The notes under the pieces were generated by a model. That model ran no database searches, was not told the origin of the DNA, and was given only the letters and a program-made list of their open reading frames with translations. Positions 8,962 to 17,639 of a stretch of DNA of 64,000 nt are shown here, piece after piece (positions within the stretch are counted from its first letter, which is position 1; each line of letters opens with the position of its first letter). The translations under genes were made by a program, and so were the position numbers. This DNA comes from Kribbella pratensis (GTDB taxonomy: Bacteria; Actinomycetota; Actinomycetes; Propionibacteriales; Kribbellaceae), in the NCBI RefSeq assembly GCF_004366075.1, contig NZ_SODU01000005.1, positions 186,001 through 250,000 of the forward strand, given 5' to 3'.

Positions 8962-10128
8962 TCAGAGCCAGCCGCGGCGCTTGAAGATCTGGTGCAGACC
9001 TCCACACACCAAGGCCATCAGGCCGATCGCGAAGGGGTATCCGTACTCCCAGTGCAACTCCGGCATCTTGTCGAAGTTCATGCCGTAGACGGTGCCGATC
9101 AGCGTCGGGGCGAACAGGATCGCCGCCCAGGCAGAGATCCGCTTCACCTCTTCGTTCTGCTCGCTGCTGGCGATCGCGAGGCTCTTCATCTCCTCGTTCT
9201 GCTGCTGGGCCACCAGGGTCGCGTTCACGGTCAGGATGTCGCGCAGCAACTCCCGGAAGCCGTCGACCTTCTCCACCACTTCGGTGACGTGGTCGGCCAC
9301 GTCCCGCAGTGAACGTTGCAGTTCCTCGTCGACGCCGTACTTCTGGAATCCGCCGCGGAGCTGCTCGAGCATGCCGACCAGCGGCCGGGTCGCGCGCTGG
9401 AACTCGATCACCTCACGGGACAGTTCGTAGATGCGCCGCGACACCTTCGGGTCACCGCGGAACACCTCGGTCTCGATCTCGTCGATGTCGTTCTCCAGAC
9501 CGGCGACCACCGGCGCGTACCCGTCGACGACCTTGTCCATGATCGCGTACAGCACCGCTTCGGCGCCCCGGCCGAGGAGTTCGGGGTCGCGCTCGACACG
9601 ACGCCGTACCGCGGCCAGATTGGGCGCTTCGGCGTGCCGGACCGTCACCACGAAGTCCGGGCCGACGAAGACGTGCACCTCACCGAACTCGACCTCCTCG
9701 GTCGCGTCCCGGTACCGCGCGGCCTTCAGTACGACGAACAACGTGTCGCCGTACCGCTCCAGCTTCGGCCGCTGATGCGCCTCGTTCGCGTCCTCGATCG
9801 CGAGCTCGTGCAGGTCGAACTCCTGCGCCAGCGAGGCGAGCTCGCGGCGGTCCGGCCGGTACAGGCCGATCCAGGCCAGGCTCTGCGGCGATGTGTGCAG
9901 CGCCGCGTAGGTCTCCGCGAGCGAGTGCGGGGACGCGATCCGGTTGCCGCCGCAGTAGATCGCGCTGTCGACGACGCTGTGCCCCTTGGGCTTCTGCGGA
10001 TCGCGGGACGGCTTCTCGGCCGGCTCGATCGCGGTCGCGGCAACGGACGCGGCGTGCTTACGGGCGGCGGCGCGCAGTGACGGGGTGCGGCTGAACGCGC
10101 GGAGCGAACGCAGGCGCAGGTCGGACAT
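8962..10128 (-). CDS. corA: CorA-family Mg2+/Co2+ transporter
   Basis: 388 residues. The long cytoplasmic alpha/beta domain and helical stalk (residues about 60-325) end in two membrane helices; the signature YGMNFDKMPEL follows the first helix and forms the pore entrance with the GMN triad. FAPTLIGTVYG and ALVCGGLHQIFKRR are the helices. A basic 50-residue N-terminal extension precedes the domain. It is a pentameric divalent cation channel in the family. A GGAGG site precedes the ATG. About 70 bases upstream lies a structured leader with a small ORF (10214-10276), so translation or transcription is probably controlled there, plausibly by Mg2+. Gene symbol by family. Confidence 0.92.
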   Translation of the reverse strand: MSDLRLRSLRAFSRTPSLRAAARKHAASVAATAIEPAEKPSRDPQKPKGHSVVDSAIYCGGNRIASPHSLAETYAALHTSPQSLAWIGLYRPDRRELASLAQEFDLHELAIEDANEAHQRPKLERYGDTLFVVLKAARYRDATEEVEFGEVHVFVGPDFVVTVRHAEAPNLAAVRRRVERDPELLGRGAEAVLYAIMDKVVDGYAPVVAGLENDIDEIETEVFRGDPKVSRRIYELSREVIEFQRATRPLVGMLEQLRGGFQKYGVDEELQRSLRDVADHVTEVVEKVDGFRELLRDILTVNATLVAQQQNEEMKSLAIASSEQNEEVKRISAWAAILFAPTLIGTVYGMNFDKMPELHWEYGYPFAIGLMALVCGGLHQIFKRRGWL

Positions 10129-10213
10129 GAGTCCTCCAGGAGCAGTGTGGTGCGGGTGAGTGATGAGCGCGCACGTCTGCTCGACCCCACAACTGCTGGC
10201 GACTCTGCGACTT

Positions 10214-10276
10214 CTAGAAGAAGGCGGCCCCCGAAGGTCGAGCGAGACCGGTATGTCTGGAGGGATCGCTGTTCAT
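10214..10276 (-). CDS. Putative corA leader peptide, 20 residues
   Basis: A 20-codon ORF, MNSDPSRHTGLARPSGAAFF, with a near-perfect ribosome site (GGAGGTGAGG, nine bases before the ATG). It ends 85 bases before the corA start. The start codon lies in the loop of a hairpin and the ribosome site is in a second helix (see the adjoining feature), so its translation is likely the regulated step. Peptides upstream of Mg2+ transporters (MgtL, CorL in enterics) control their operons by translation rate; no homology to those is claimed. No database check was possible. Confidence 0.5.
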   Translation of the reverse strand: MNSDPSRHTGLARPSGAAFF

Positions 10277-10301
10277 CAGCGCCTCACCTCCTCGGTCTCG
10301 C
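10242..10301 (-). promoter_or_regulatory. Structured 5' leader of corA
   Basis: Three nested helices in the minus-strand RNA: GCGAGACCG (10301-10293) with 10250-10242; GGAGG (10291-10287, the leader ribosome site) with CCTCC (10263-10259); CGCTG (10281-10277) with CAGCG (10271-10267). The last loop holds the leader-peptide AUG (10276-10274). The GGTGAGGC string is reminiscent of the M-box, but the rest of that riboswitch consensus is not visible. Confidence 0.55.
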
Positions 10302-10333
10302 AAGCCTTGTTCTGACAACCACGCAAGGGTAAC

Positions 10334-10386
10334 ACCAGAGTTATCGCCCCCGCCCCCTCCAACGTTACGGGGACGATAACTCCGGT
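10334..10386 (-). terminator. Terminator of the leuCD operon
   Basis: GAGTTATCG (10338-10346) pairs with CGATAACTC (10374-10382); ACC/GGT extend the stem beyond one mismatch. It begins just downstream of the leuD stop and separates it from the corA leader. No U run. Confidence 0.65.
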
Positions 10387-10392
10387 TGAGTT

Positions 10393-10992
10393 TCAGGCCT
10401 TCGCGGGCAGGGTGGCCGGCTTGAAGGACGGGCGGGTCGCTTCGTACGCAGCGATTTCGTCCGCGTGCGACAAGGTGATGCCGACGTCGTCCAGACCGTT
10501 CAGCAGCCGGTAGCGCGTGTAGTCGTCGATCTCGAAGGGTGCCGAGACGTCACCGGCCGAGATCGTCTTGTTCTCCAGGTCGACCGTGACCTTGGTCCCC
10601 GGGTCGGCCTCGATCGCATTCCACAGCTGCTCCACGACGTCCTGCGTCACCAGGGCCGCGAGCAGACCGGCCTTGCCCGAGTTGCCGCGGAAGATGTCGC
10701 CGAACCGCGACGACACGACGACCCGGAACCCGTAGTCGAGCAGGGCCCAGACCGCGTGCTCCCGGGACGATCCGGTGCCGAAGTCCGGTCCCGCCACGAG
10801 GACCGAGACACCGTCGTACTCGGGCTGGTTGAGGACGAACGAAGGATCGTTGCGCCAGGCCGCGAACAGTCCGTCCTCGAAGCCGGTCCGAGTGACCCGC
10901 TTCAGGTAGACGGCCGGAATGATCTGGTCGGTGTCGACGTTGCTGCGGCGCAGCGGGGCCGCCGTACCGATGTGCTGGGTGAAGGCATCCAT
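10393..10992 (-). CDS. leuD: 3-isopropylmalate dehydratase, small subunit
   Basis: 199 residues, the normal LeuD length. With LeuC it isomerises 2- to 3-isopropylmalate in leucine synthesis; the small subunit is the swivelling aconitase domain 4. [32 protein letters not shown] (substrate-binding loop) and [15 protein letters not shown] are family hallmarks. The ATG at 10992 has GAGGAG ten bases upstream. It follows leuC by 14 bases, so they are one operon. Confidence 0.96.
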   Translation of the reverse strand: MDAFTQHIGTAAPLRRSNVDTDQIIPAVYLKRVTRTGFEDGLFAAWRNDPSFVLNQPEYDGVSVLVAGPDFGTGSSREHAVWALLDYGFRVVVSSRFGDIFRGNSGKAGLLAALVTQDVVEQLWNAIEADPGTKVTVDLENKTISAGDVSAPFEIDDYTRYRLLNGLDDVGITLSHADEIAAYEATRPSFKPATLPAKA

Positions 10993-11006
10993 GATTCCGT
11001 TGCTCC

Positions 11007-12431
11007 TCAGGCGTTCGCAGGTGCGGCGACGGGCGGCAGGTCGGCCGGTGCGGCCAGGGTGCCGGTGACGGCGGTCGCGGCCGCGACCAGCGGCGACACC
11101 AGGTGGGTGCGGCCGCCCTTGCCCTGGCGGCCTTCGAAGTTGCGGTTCGAGGTGGAGGCGCTGCGCTCCCCCGGGGCCAGCTGGTCCGGGTTCATCCCCA
11201 GGCACATCGAGCATCCGGCACCCCGCCACTCGGCGCCGGCGTCCTTGAAGATGGTGTCCAGGCCCTCGGCCTCGGCCTGCAGCCGGACCCGGCCGGAGCC
11301 CGGGACCACCAGCATCCGGGTGCCCTCGGCAACCTTCCGCCCGGCCAGTACGCCGGCCGCGGCGCGGAGGTCCTCGATCCGGCCGTTGGTGCAGGACCCC
11401 AGGAACACCGTGTCCACGTGGATCTCGCGCAACGGCGTACCGGCGGTGAGGCCCATGTACTCCAGGGCGCGCTCGGCGGCGACCTTGTCGTTCTCGTTGT
11501 CGAAGTCGTCCGGCGACGGCACGGTCGCGGACAGTGGAACGCCCTGGCCGGGGTTCGTGCCCCAGGTGACGAACGGCGCGATGTCCTCGGCGCGCAGCAC
11601 GACCTCACGGTCGAAGCCGGCGTCCTCGTCGGTGGCCAGGCTCTTCCAGTACTCGACCGCGGCCTCCCAGTCGACACCCTGCGGCGCGTGCGGCTTGTCC
11701 TTCAGGTACGCGAACGTGGTCTCGTCCGGCGCGATCATGCCGGCCTTCGCGCCCCACTCGATCGACATGTTGCAGATCGTCATCCGGGCTTCCATGCTCA
11801 GCGCCCGGATCGCCTCGCCGCGGTACTCGACGATGTAGCCCTGGCCGCCGCCGGTGCCGACCTTCGCGATCAGCGAGAGCACCAGATCCTTCGCCGAGAC
11901 ACCGTCCGGCAGTACGCCGTCGACCGTGACGGCCATCGTCTTCGGGCGGGCCTGCATCAGCGTCTGGGTGGCGAGCACGTGCTCGACCTCGCTGGTACCG
12001 ATGCCGAAGGCAATCGCCCCGAACGCGCCGTGCGTGGACGTGTGGCTGTCACCGCAGACCACGGTCATCCCGGGCTGGGTCAGGCCGAGCTGCGGGCCGA
12101 TCACGTGCACGACGCCCTGGTCCGGGTCGCCGAGGGTGTGGATCCGGATGCCGAACTCCTCGGCGTTCTTGCGCAGCGTGTCCACCTGCGTCCGCGACAC
12201 CGGGTCGGCGATCGGCTTGTCCACGTCGAACGTCGGGACGTTGTGGTCCTCGGTCGCGATCGTCAGATCCGGCCGCCGGACCTGGCGGTTCGCCAGCCGG
12301 AGGCCGTCGAACGCCTGCGGACTGGTCACCTCGTGCACCAGGTGGAGGTCGATGTACAGGAGGTCGGGTTCTCCGTCGGCATGGCGCACGACATGCGCAT
12401 CCCAGACCTTTTCCGACAACGTCCTACCCAT
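11007..12431 (-). CDS. leuC: 3-isopropylmalate dehydratase, large subunit
   Basis: 474 residues. This [4Fe-4S] subunit of isopropylmalate isomerase carries [15 protein letters not shown] (near 140), [14 protein letters not shown] (near 350) and [12 protein letters not shown] (near 415), whose cysteines hold the cluster. ATG 12431 is supported by GGAGAG a few bases upstream and by the typical opening [15 protein letters not shown]. The divergent IclR gene begins 109 bases away. In Streptomyces and corynebacteria the corresponding IclR proteins (NdgR, LtbR) control leuCD, so the same circuit is expected here. Confidence 0.97.
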   Translation of the reverse strand: MGRTLSEKVWDAHVVRHADGEPDLLYIDLHLVHEVTSPQAFDGLRLANRQVRRPDLTIATEDHNVPTFDVDKPIADPVSRTQVDTLRKNAEEFGIRIHTLGDPDQGVVHVIGPQLGLTQPGMTVVCGDSHTSTHGAFGAIAFGIGTSEVEHVLATQTLMQARPKTMAVTVDGVLPDGVSAKDLVLSLIAKVGTGGGQGYIVEYRGEAIRALSMEARMTICNMSIEWGAKAGMIAPDETTFAYLKDKPHAPQGVDWEAAVEYWKSLATDEDAGFDREVVLRAEDIAPFVTWGTNPGQGVPLSATVPSPDDFDNENDKVAAERALEYMGLTAGTPLREIHVDTVFLGSCTNGRIEDLRAAAGVLAGRKVAEGTRMLVVPGSGRVRLQAEAEGLDTIFKDAGAEWRGAGCSMCLGMNPDQLAPGERSASTSNRNFEGRQGKGGRTHLVSPLVAAATAVTGTLAAPADLPPVAAPANA

Positions 12432-12521
12432 CAGACTCTCCTTCGAGGATGTGTGTGGTGAAGTGCTCTCGCTCACAGTGCTCTCGATTGGGCAGCTGAA
12501 GCGACTTGCGTTCCACGATTC

Positions 12522-12540
12522 GAGACGGCAATATCGTCTC
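12522..12540. promoter_or_regulatory. Candidate NdgR operator and -10 region
   Basis: GAGACG (12522-12527), seven bases, CGTCTC (12535-12540): a perfect 6-bp inverted repeat that abuts the regulator's ATG and contains TATCGT. Binding would block its own transcription and sit about 90 bases from leuC. Assignment is by position and symmetry. Confidence 0.5.
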
Positions 12541-13260
12541 ATGGACAACTCTAGCGGAGTCGGTGTTCTCGACAAAGCAGCCCTCGTACTGTCCGCCCTG
12601 GAGTCCGGGCCGGCGACCCTGGCCGGTCTGGTGGCGGCCACGGGCCTGGCTCGTCCGACGGCCCACCGGCTGGCGGTCGCGCTCGAGCACCACCGCCTGG
12701 TCGGCCGCGACATGCAGGGACGCTTCGTGCTCGGGCCGCGACTCAGCGAGTTGGCCTCGGCGGCCGGTGAGGACCGGTTGCTCGCGACCGCCGGTCCGGT
12801 GCTGGCGCGACTGCGGGACATCACCGGTGAGTCGGCGCAGCTGTTCCGCCGCCAGGGTGAGTACCGGGTGTGCGTCGCCGCTGCCGAGCGTCCGTCCGGT
12901 CTGCGTGACACCGTCCCCGTGGGCAGCCAGCTGACCATGGCGGCCGGGTCGGCCGCTCAAATACTGCTTGCGTGGGAAGACCCGGAGCGGATGCACCGCG
13001 GTCTGCACAACGCATCGTTCAACGCTGCCGCGCTGGCCGGCGTACGGCGTCGCGGCTGGGCGCACTCGGTCGGCGAAAGGGAGCAGGGCGTCGCGTCCGT
13101 CTCCGCCCCCGTCCGCTCCCCCAGCGGCAAGGTGATCGCGGCCGTGTCGGTGTCCGGCCCGATCGAGCGCCTGTCCCGCCAGCCCGGCCGCATGCACGCG
13201 CCTGCCGTCATGGCCGCCGCCGAACGCCTCTCCGAAGCCCTCCGCCGCGCGTCGGAGTAG
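12541..13260 (+). CDS. ndgR: IclR-family regulator, NdgR/LtbR-like
   Basis: 239 residues: an N-terminal winged helix (residues 8-70, with [14 protein letters not shown] as recognition helix) and the IclR effector-binding domain. Divergent location beside leuCD is the hallmark of NdgR (Streptomyces) and LtbR (Corynebacterium), which regulate leucine and other amino-acid genes. A long upstream reading frame exists, but the ATG at 12541 gives the standard IclR N-terminus. The inverted repeat directly before the ATG suggests autoregulation. The last 13 bases including the stop are duplicated in tandem (13248-13260 and 13261-13273), with no effect on the product. Confidence 0.85.
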   Translation: MDNSSGVGVLDKAALVLSALESGPATLAGLVAATGLARPTAHRLAVALEHHRLVGRDMQGRFVLGPRLSELASAAGEDRLLATAGPVLARLRDITGESAQLFRRQGEYRVCVAAAERPSGLRDTVPVGSQLTMAAGSAAQILLAWEDPERMHRGLHNASFNAAALAGVRRRGWAHSVGEREQGVASVSAPVRSPSGKVIAAVSVSGPIERLSRQPGRMHAPAVMAAAERLSEALRRASE

Positions 13261-13287
13261 CGCGTCGGAGTAGTCCCAAGAAGGCCA

Positions 13288-13315
13288 AAGGGTTCCTGGA
13301 CGCCCAAGAACCCTT
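13288..13315. terminator. Terminator between ndgR and the RNA ligase-like gene
   Basis: AAGGGTTC (13288-13295) pairs with GAACCCTT (13308-13315), 8 bp with a 12-base loop, between the two convergent stops (13260 and 13328). Confidence 0.65.
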
Positions 13316-13327
13316 CACATGCAGCCG

Positions 13328-13846
13328 TCAACGCTTGAGGGGCCAGAGTTGTCCTGTGCTGCTGTCGATGAGGGCGGCGTGGTCGGCGGTGGCTTCGAGT
13401 GGGAGTACGTCGTACACCGCTGCCGCCAGCACCGGCAGCGCGGCCAGCGGGACCCGCGGTGCAAGAGTGCAATGCGGCACCCACCGCCCCGGCTGATAGT
13501 GCCGATGCAGTTCGGCATCCGTCGCCCGCAGCGCGGACACCACGGTCGCCTGCAGTTGCAGCACCTCCACTCCCACAGCCGGCACCAGCCAGGCTCGGCC
13601 GCGGCGGAACGTGCCGAGCGCATCGAAGTACAGCTCGGCAGAGTGTTCGTTCAGCAGGGGTTGGACGGCTGTCTGCACTCTGTCGTGGTCCCACTCGCGC
13701 AGTACTGCAAGCGACAGGTGCGGCACGTGCCGGCCATGGGTGTGGGATTTCAGCGTCGGTACGCCGAGATTCTCCAAGCGGTCCCACAGCGCTCGCAGGA
13801 GCCGGTCGGTGCGGCGATCGAAGAGTAGGCAGACGGCAAGTGCCAC
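13328..13846 (-). CDS. 2'-5' RNA ligase/2H phosphodiesterase family protein
   Basis: 172 residues from GTG 13846. Two histidine motifs mark the 2H fold: HLSLAV (near residue 44) and HCTLAP (near 125). The family includes LigT/ThpR RNA 2',3'-cyclic phosphodiesterases and ligases. The GTG is preferred over the ATG at 13915 because the upstream 23 residues are charged and unlike the family, and because TACTGT lies six bases before the GTG, suggesting a leaderless mRNA. It stands alone. The true nucleic acid substrate is unknown. Confidence 0.75.
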   Translation of the reverse strand: MALAVCLLFDRRTDRLLRALWDRLENLGVPTLKSHTHGRHVPHLSLAVLREWDHDRVQTAVQPLLNEHSAELYFDALGTFRRGRAWLVPAVGVEVLQLQATVVSALRATDAELHRHYQPGRWVPHCTLAPRVPLAALPVLAAAVYDVLPLEATADHAALIDSSTGQLWPLKR

Positions 13847-13926
13847 ACGACCACAGTAGGTCGGTGATTGCCGTGAGTGAGCAATCGGATCACCATGAGG
13901 AGAGCGAGCCCTCAAGGAGGTCCGAC

Positions 13927-14499
13927 ATGGAGCGGGACTGGTTGACTCTGGGGTGGAAGATGCTGCTCGTCCGCGGTGCGATCGGCATCGTGTTCGGGAT
14001 TCTCGCGATCGCGTGGCCGATCTCCACGGCGATCGCGCTGGCGCTGCTCTGGGGGTTCTGGGCCCTCACCGACGGGATCGGATCGATCGTTCAGGCCTTC
14101 CAGCCCGAGTCCCGGGGTAGTCGGCTGTGGTTGGTCGTGCTCGGCGTGATCGCGTTGCTCGCGGCGTTCTTCGCGATCACCAGTCCCGGCATGACCGCCA
14201 AGACGCTGACCTGGATCCTCGGGATCTGGCTGATCATCCGCGGCATCTTCGAGCTCGCGGGCGCCTTCAGCAGCCACCAGGTGATGCCGCGCTGGCTGCT
14301 CGTGCTCAACGGGCTGTTGTCGCTCCTGATCGGCGTACTGTTCGCCGCCAATCCCGGTGCGGGCGCGGTCAGCATCGCCGTACTGCTGGGGATCACGGCA
14401 CTGATCTGGGGCGTGGTCCTGATCGGCGTCGGATGGTCGATGCGGCGCGCGCTCTCGGCCCCACCCGGACCGACCCGGTCGAGTCCGTCGCCGGCCTGA
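13927..14499 (+). CDS. HdeD-like (DUF308) membrane protein
   Basis: 190 residues with six predicted membrane helices in three tandem pairs (each about 20 residues, for example LLVRGAIGIVFGILAIAWPI, LWLVVLGVIALLAAFFAI, WLLVLNGLLSLLIGVLFAA). This repeat structure is that of HdeD/DUF308 proteins, linked to acid stress in E. coli; the role in actinobacteria is unknown. An excellent AAGGAGG seven bases before ATG 13927 fixes the start. A GTG at 13873 in frame would add 18 polar residues but lacks such a site. Confidence 0.8.
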   Translation: MERDWLTLGWKMLLVRGAIGIVFGILAIAWPISTAIALALLWGFWALTDGIGSIVQAFQPESRGSRLWLVVLGVIALLAAFFAITSPGMTAKTLTWILGIWLIIRGIFELAGAFSSHQVMPRWLLVLNGLLSLLIGVLFAANPGAGAVSIAVLLGITALIWGVVLIGVGWSMRRALSAPPGPTRSSPSPA

Positions 14500-14506
14500 C
14501 GAGCAA

Positions 14507-14908
14507 CTAACCGAGTGCGTTGCCCTGGTTCCAGCCGCCGTACGGCACCGTGAGGATCTCGAGGTTGTGGCCGTCGGGGTCGTCCCAGTACAGGCCGCGG
14601 CCGCCGTCGTTGGTGTTGATCTCGCCTTCGCTGCGGTGGAAGGGGTCGGCCCAGTAGGTCAGCCCGCGGTCGACGATCCGGGCGTGGATCTGGTCGAACT
14701 CCTCCTCGCTCACGAGGAAGGCGTAGTGCTGCCGGTGCGGCTGCCCCTGGCCCTCGGCGAAGTCGAGCGTCGTGCCGTTCGCGAGCTGCACGACGGCGAA
14801 CGGCCCGTAACTGCTCGGTTCGCCGACCCCGAGGATGTAGGCCAGGAACCGGGCCGAGGCATCTTTGTCGGTGCAGTTCACGATGGTGTGGTTGAACTCG
14901 ACAGCCAT
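14507..14908 (-). CDS. VOC-family protein (glyoxalase-like)
   Basis: 133 residues forming a pair of beta-alpha-beta3 modules. His7 in VEFNHTIV and the Glu of DPDGHNLEILTVPYGG occupy the usual metal-ligand sites, and HYAFLVSEEEFDQIHARI starts the second module. VOC proteins include glyoxalases, dioxygenases and antibiotic-binding proteins, so substrate is open. It ends seven bases from the convergent HdeD gene and its start is nine bases after the LacI-type gene, so it may be the last gene of the nucleoside operon. Confidence 0.82.
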   Translation of the reverse strand: MAVEFNHTIVNCTDKDASARFLAYILGVGEPSSYGPFAVVQLANGTTLDFAEGQGQPHRQHYAFLVSEEEFDQIHARIVDRGLTYWADPFHRSEGEINTNDGGRGLYWDDPDGHNLEILTVPYGGWNQGNALG

Positions 14909-14917
14909 TCCTTCAGG

Positions 14918-15910
14918 CTACTCGGATTCGGTGCAGCCGCAGGAGGTGCTGGGAACCAACTCGTAGTCGAGCACGTGGCGGGCTGCCGGTGGATTGGTGC
15001 GGTCCAGCAACAGTTCGACGGCCTGGCGGGCGGTTTTCTCGATCGGCTGGCGGACGCTGGCCAGTGGCGGGATCGTCACTGTGCACTCACTGGTGCCGTC
15101 GAACCCCATCACAGCCACGTCGTCCGGCACCTGCAGCCCGGCTTCCCAGGCCGCGAACAATACGCCGAACGCCTGCTCGTCCGTCGAGCAGTAGATCGCC
15201 CGCGGCGGCCGCTTCTGCGCGAACCACGGCCGTACGGCGTCCCGCGCGGCGAACCGCGACACGGGCGCGGCGACATACCGGGCCGAGGCTTGCGGATGCG
15301 CCTTCAGCGCACGTTCGATGCCCCTGCGGTGTTCCGCCGTACCGGGTGAATCCTCGGGGCCGGTGACGACACCGAGGGTCCGGTAGCCGTGTGACAGCAG
15401 ATGGTCCGCCGACGCCTCGGCGCCCGCGACGTAATCGATCGAGAGCGTGGAGACCGTCACGCCGTCGGGGACGGGATGCAGAGCGACGACCGGTACGCCG
15501 GCGGTCGCGAAGCGCTGGATCGCCGGCGCGACGAGCAGCGAGACGAGGACGACGCCGTCGACCTTGCGTTCGATGAACGAGCCGATGTGGGCCGACTCCT
15601 GTTCCGGGTCGCCGGCCGAGTCGCCGATAAGGAGCAGGTGGTCGTGCTGCCGCGCGTAGTTCTCCAGGTGTTCGGCGAGCGTGGCGAAGTACGGGTTGCG
15701 GATCTGCGGAATGAGCAACCCGAGCGAGTACGTGCGGCCCGCGCTCAGCGCCCGGGCGAGGATGTTCGGCCGGTACTCCAGCTCCGCCGCGGCCTCCAGC
15801 ACGCGCCGGCGGGTCTCCGCCGACACGGGCCGGGGGCCGTTGTTGAAGACGTAGCTGACGACCGCCGTGGACGTGCCGGCGCGTTCCGCGACGTCACGTG
15901 CGGTCGCCAT
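14918..15910 (-). CDS. LacI-family regulator of the nucleoside operon
   Basis: 330 residues. Residues 2-55 are a classic LacI helix-turn-helix with hinge (TARDVAERAGTSTAVVSYVF, then EYRPNILARALSAG); the remainder is a periplasmic-binding-protein fold. STDEQAFGVLFAAWE and VAVMGFDGTSECTV are typical. The C-terminus ends STSCGC, possibly metal-binding. Its ATG overlaps the end of the nucleoside hydrolase by 17 bases, so it is cotranscribed with the ABC genes. The two operators at 19829-19854 before the operon have the CG-centred palindrome that LacI proteins bind. Confidence 0.9.
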   Translation of the reverse strand: MATARDVAERAGTSTAVVSYVFNNGPRPVSAETRRRVLEAAAELEYRPNILARALSAGRTYSLGLLIPQIRNPYFATLAEHLENYARQHDHLLLIGDSAGDPEQESAHIGSFIERKVDGVVLVSLLVAPAIQRFATAGVPVVALHPVPDGVTVSTLSIDYVAGAEASADHLLSHGYRTLGVVTGPEDSPGTAEHRRGIERALKAHPQASARYVAAPVSRFAARDAVRPWFAQKRPPRAIYCSTDEQAFGVLFAAWEAGLQVPDDVAVMGFDGTSECTVTIPPLASVRQPIEKTARQAVELLLDRTNPPAARHVLDYELVPSTSCGCTESE

Positions 15911-16811
15911 CGATCTCCCCACGAGCCACAGGGTATGCCGTCCCGGCTGCCACGATCCGCGCCGTGATCTCCTCGGCCACCTGCTCGGCCTCCAGCGCGG
16001 TGACGATCCGCACGGTGCCGTCCGCATGGGGCGCGAACGTGCTGTGCCCCGCCCGCTCTCCCCCGACCTCGATCGACACCCGTCCGAGCTTGGAGAACGT
16101 GAACAGTTCCGGGCGACTCATCGCGAGCACCGCCACCGGATCGTGCGGCACGTTCCACGTCTCGTTCCAGTACGCCCACCATTGCTCGATGTCCGCCCCG
16201 AGCGCGGCGCCGAGTGGTCCGGCGGTGCGGATCCGCTCCAGGCGGGCCGCCTCGATCGTGACCTGCTGGGTGATCTCCAGCCCGGTGATCGTGGTCGGAA
16301 TCCCCGCGCTCAGCACGGCCTGCGCAGCCACGTCGTCGGACTTGAAGTTGTGCTCGCACACGTCGTCGCCGAACGATCCACCCATCACCCACAGATGCCG
16401 GATCCAGTAGGCCGCCTGCGGTTCGAGAGCCAGCGCGGCCGCCACGTTCGTCAGCGGGCCGATCGCGGCTACGTCGAGCTCACCAGGTTGCTCGCGAAGC
16501 CGGGCGACCAGCCGTTCGGGTGCGCTGTCCGCGCTGATCGTCTCCTGCTCGAGGTGGTCGTGCAGCGTGCCTTCGTGCCCGGCCCACCAGACCTTTCGCC
16601 CCGACAACGCCTCGGCCTCACCGGGTACGACGTTCAGTTCGCGGCCCGCGAGTACGCCGTACCGCCTGGCGAGCTGGGCCCGCAGCCGGGTGTCGCCGTA
16701 CACGGTGTGCACCTCGACGAGGTCGAGCTCCGGGCTGCCCAGGAGCTGGGCGAGCGCCATCGCGTCGTCGACGTCGGAGCCGATATCGGTATCGAGAATG
16801 ATGGATCGCAC
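15894..16811 (-). CDS. Nucleoside hydrolase, IU-NH family
   Basis: 305 residues. The calcium-binding motif is DTDIGSDVDDAMAL (residues 7-20); the substrate loop CEHNFKSDDVAAQAVL near 155 and GPLTNVAAAL near 118 are conserved, and NVPHDPVAVLA near 225 supplies the catalytic-site His-Asp. Family members hydrolyse purine or pyrimidine ribosides to base and ribose. Placement behind two ABC permeases and a binding protein indicates import of a nucleoside and cleavage in the cytosol. Nine bases separate it from the upstream permease. Confidence 0.92.
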   Translation of the reverse strand: MRSIILDTDIGSDVDDAMALAQLLGSPELDLVEVHTVYGDTRLRAQLARRYGVLAGRELNVVPGEAEALSGRKVWWAGHEGTLHDHLEQETISADSAPERLVARLREQPGELDVAAIGPLTNVAAALALEPQAAYWIRHLWVMGGSFGDDVCEHNFKSDDVAAQAVLSAGIPTTITGLEITQQVTIEAARLERIRTAGPLGAALGADIEQWWAYWNETWNVPHDPVAVLAMSRPELFTFSKLGRVSIEVGGERAGHSTFAPHADGTVRIVTALEAEQVAEEITARIVAAGTAYPVARGEIDGDRT

Positions 16812-16820
16812 AGATCTCCC

Positions 16821-17639
16821 TTACTTGAGTCCGGTACTCGACACGGACTGGACGAAGTACCGCTGGAAGCCGGCGATGACGACCAGCGGGATGACGGTGA
16901 GGACGACGGCGCCCGCGAACACGAGACCGTAGTCGGTGAAGTTCTGGCCCTGCAGGTTGGACAGCGCGACCGGGCCGAGGATGTGCTTGGCGTCGGTGCC
17001 GATCAGCAGCGGCCAGACGTACGCCTGCCACTGGAAGAGGAACAGCATCAGGCCGGCGCCGATCAGCGCTGGCTTCGACAGCGGCAGGTAGATCCACCGG
17101 AACACGCCGAACCAGCCCAGCCCGTCGAGCCGGGCGGCCTCGACCAGTTCGGCCGGGATACCGAGGAAGAACTGCCGCAGCAGGAAGATCGCCATCCCGT
17201 TGCCGATCCCCGGCAGCACCAGACCCGCGAACGTGTTGGTCAGGTGCCAGTCCCGGAACATCGTCGACAGCGGGATCGCGATCGCGTCGAACGGCACCAG
17301 GAAGCTCAGGACGACGATGCCGAAGACCAGCCCGCGGCCGCGGAACTGGAACGCCGCCAGCCCGAACGCCGCGGTCGCGCAGATCGCCAGCCCGATGACG
17401 ACCGTGGCCGCGCTGACCACGATCGAGTTGAGCGTCGCGCGGCCGATCGCGCTGTTCAGCAGGGCGGAGTAGTTGGTGAGGGTGGGACGCAGCTCGAGGA
17501 ACGTCTGCCAGGACAGCGGATTGAGGTTGGCGAACGTCTCCGAGCCGGGGCGCAGCGAGTTCGTCACGACCCAGAGCAAGGGCAGGAAGAACAGGATGCC
17601 GACGACACCGCCGAGCACCGAGAGGCTGGCGCGCTTCAC
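16821..17639 (-). CDS. Carbohydrate ABC transporter permease (MalG/CUT1-like)
   Basis: 272 residues, six membrane helices. The coupling loop VEAARLDGLGWFGVFRWIYLP near residue 180 is the EAA motif that docks the ATPase. It starts with ATGA overlap on the preceding permease gene. No ATPase gene is in the operon, so a shared MsiK-type ATPase encoded elsewhere is likely, as common in actinobacteria. The neighbouring nucleoside hydrolase points to nucleosides as substrate despite the sugar-type family. Confidence 0.9.
   Translation of the reverse strand: MKRASLSVLGGVVGILFFLPLLWVVTNSLRPGSETFANLNPLSWQTFLELRPTLTNYSALLNSAIGRATLNSIVVSAATVVIGLAICATAAFGLAAFQFRGRGLVFGIVVLSFLVPFDAIAIPLSTMFRDWHLTNTFAGLVLPGIGNGMAIFLLRQFFLGIPAELVEAARLDGLGWFGVFRWIYLPLSKPALIGAGLMLFLFQWQAYVWPLLIGTDAKHILGPVALSNLQGQNFTDYGLVFAGAVVLTVIPLVVIAGFQRYFVQSVSSTGLK

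Noticed and set aside
10242-10301. M-box riboswitch before corA
   Set aside because: Only the GGTGAGGC string matches; the other conserved M-box segments are not seen.
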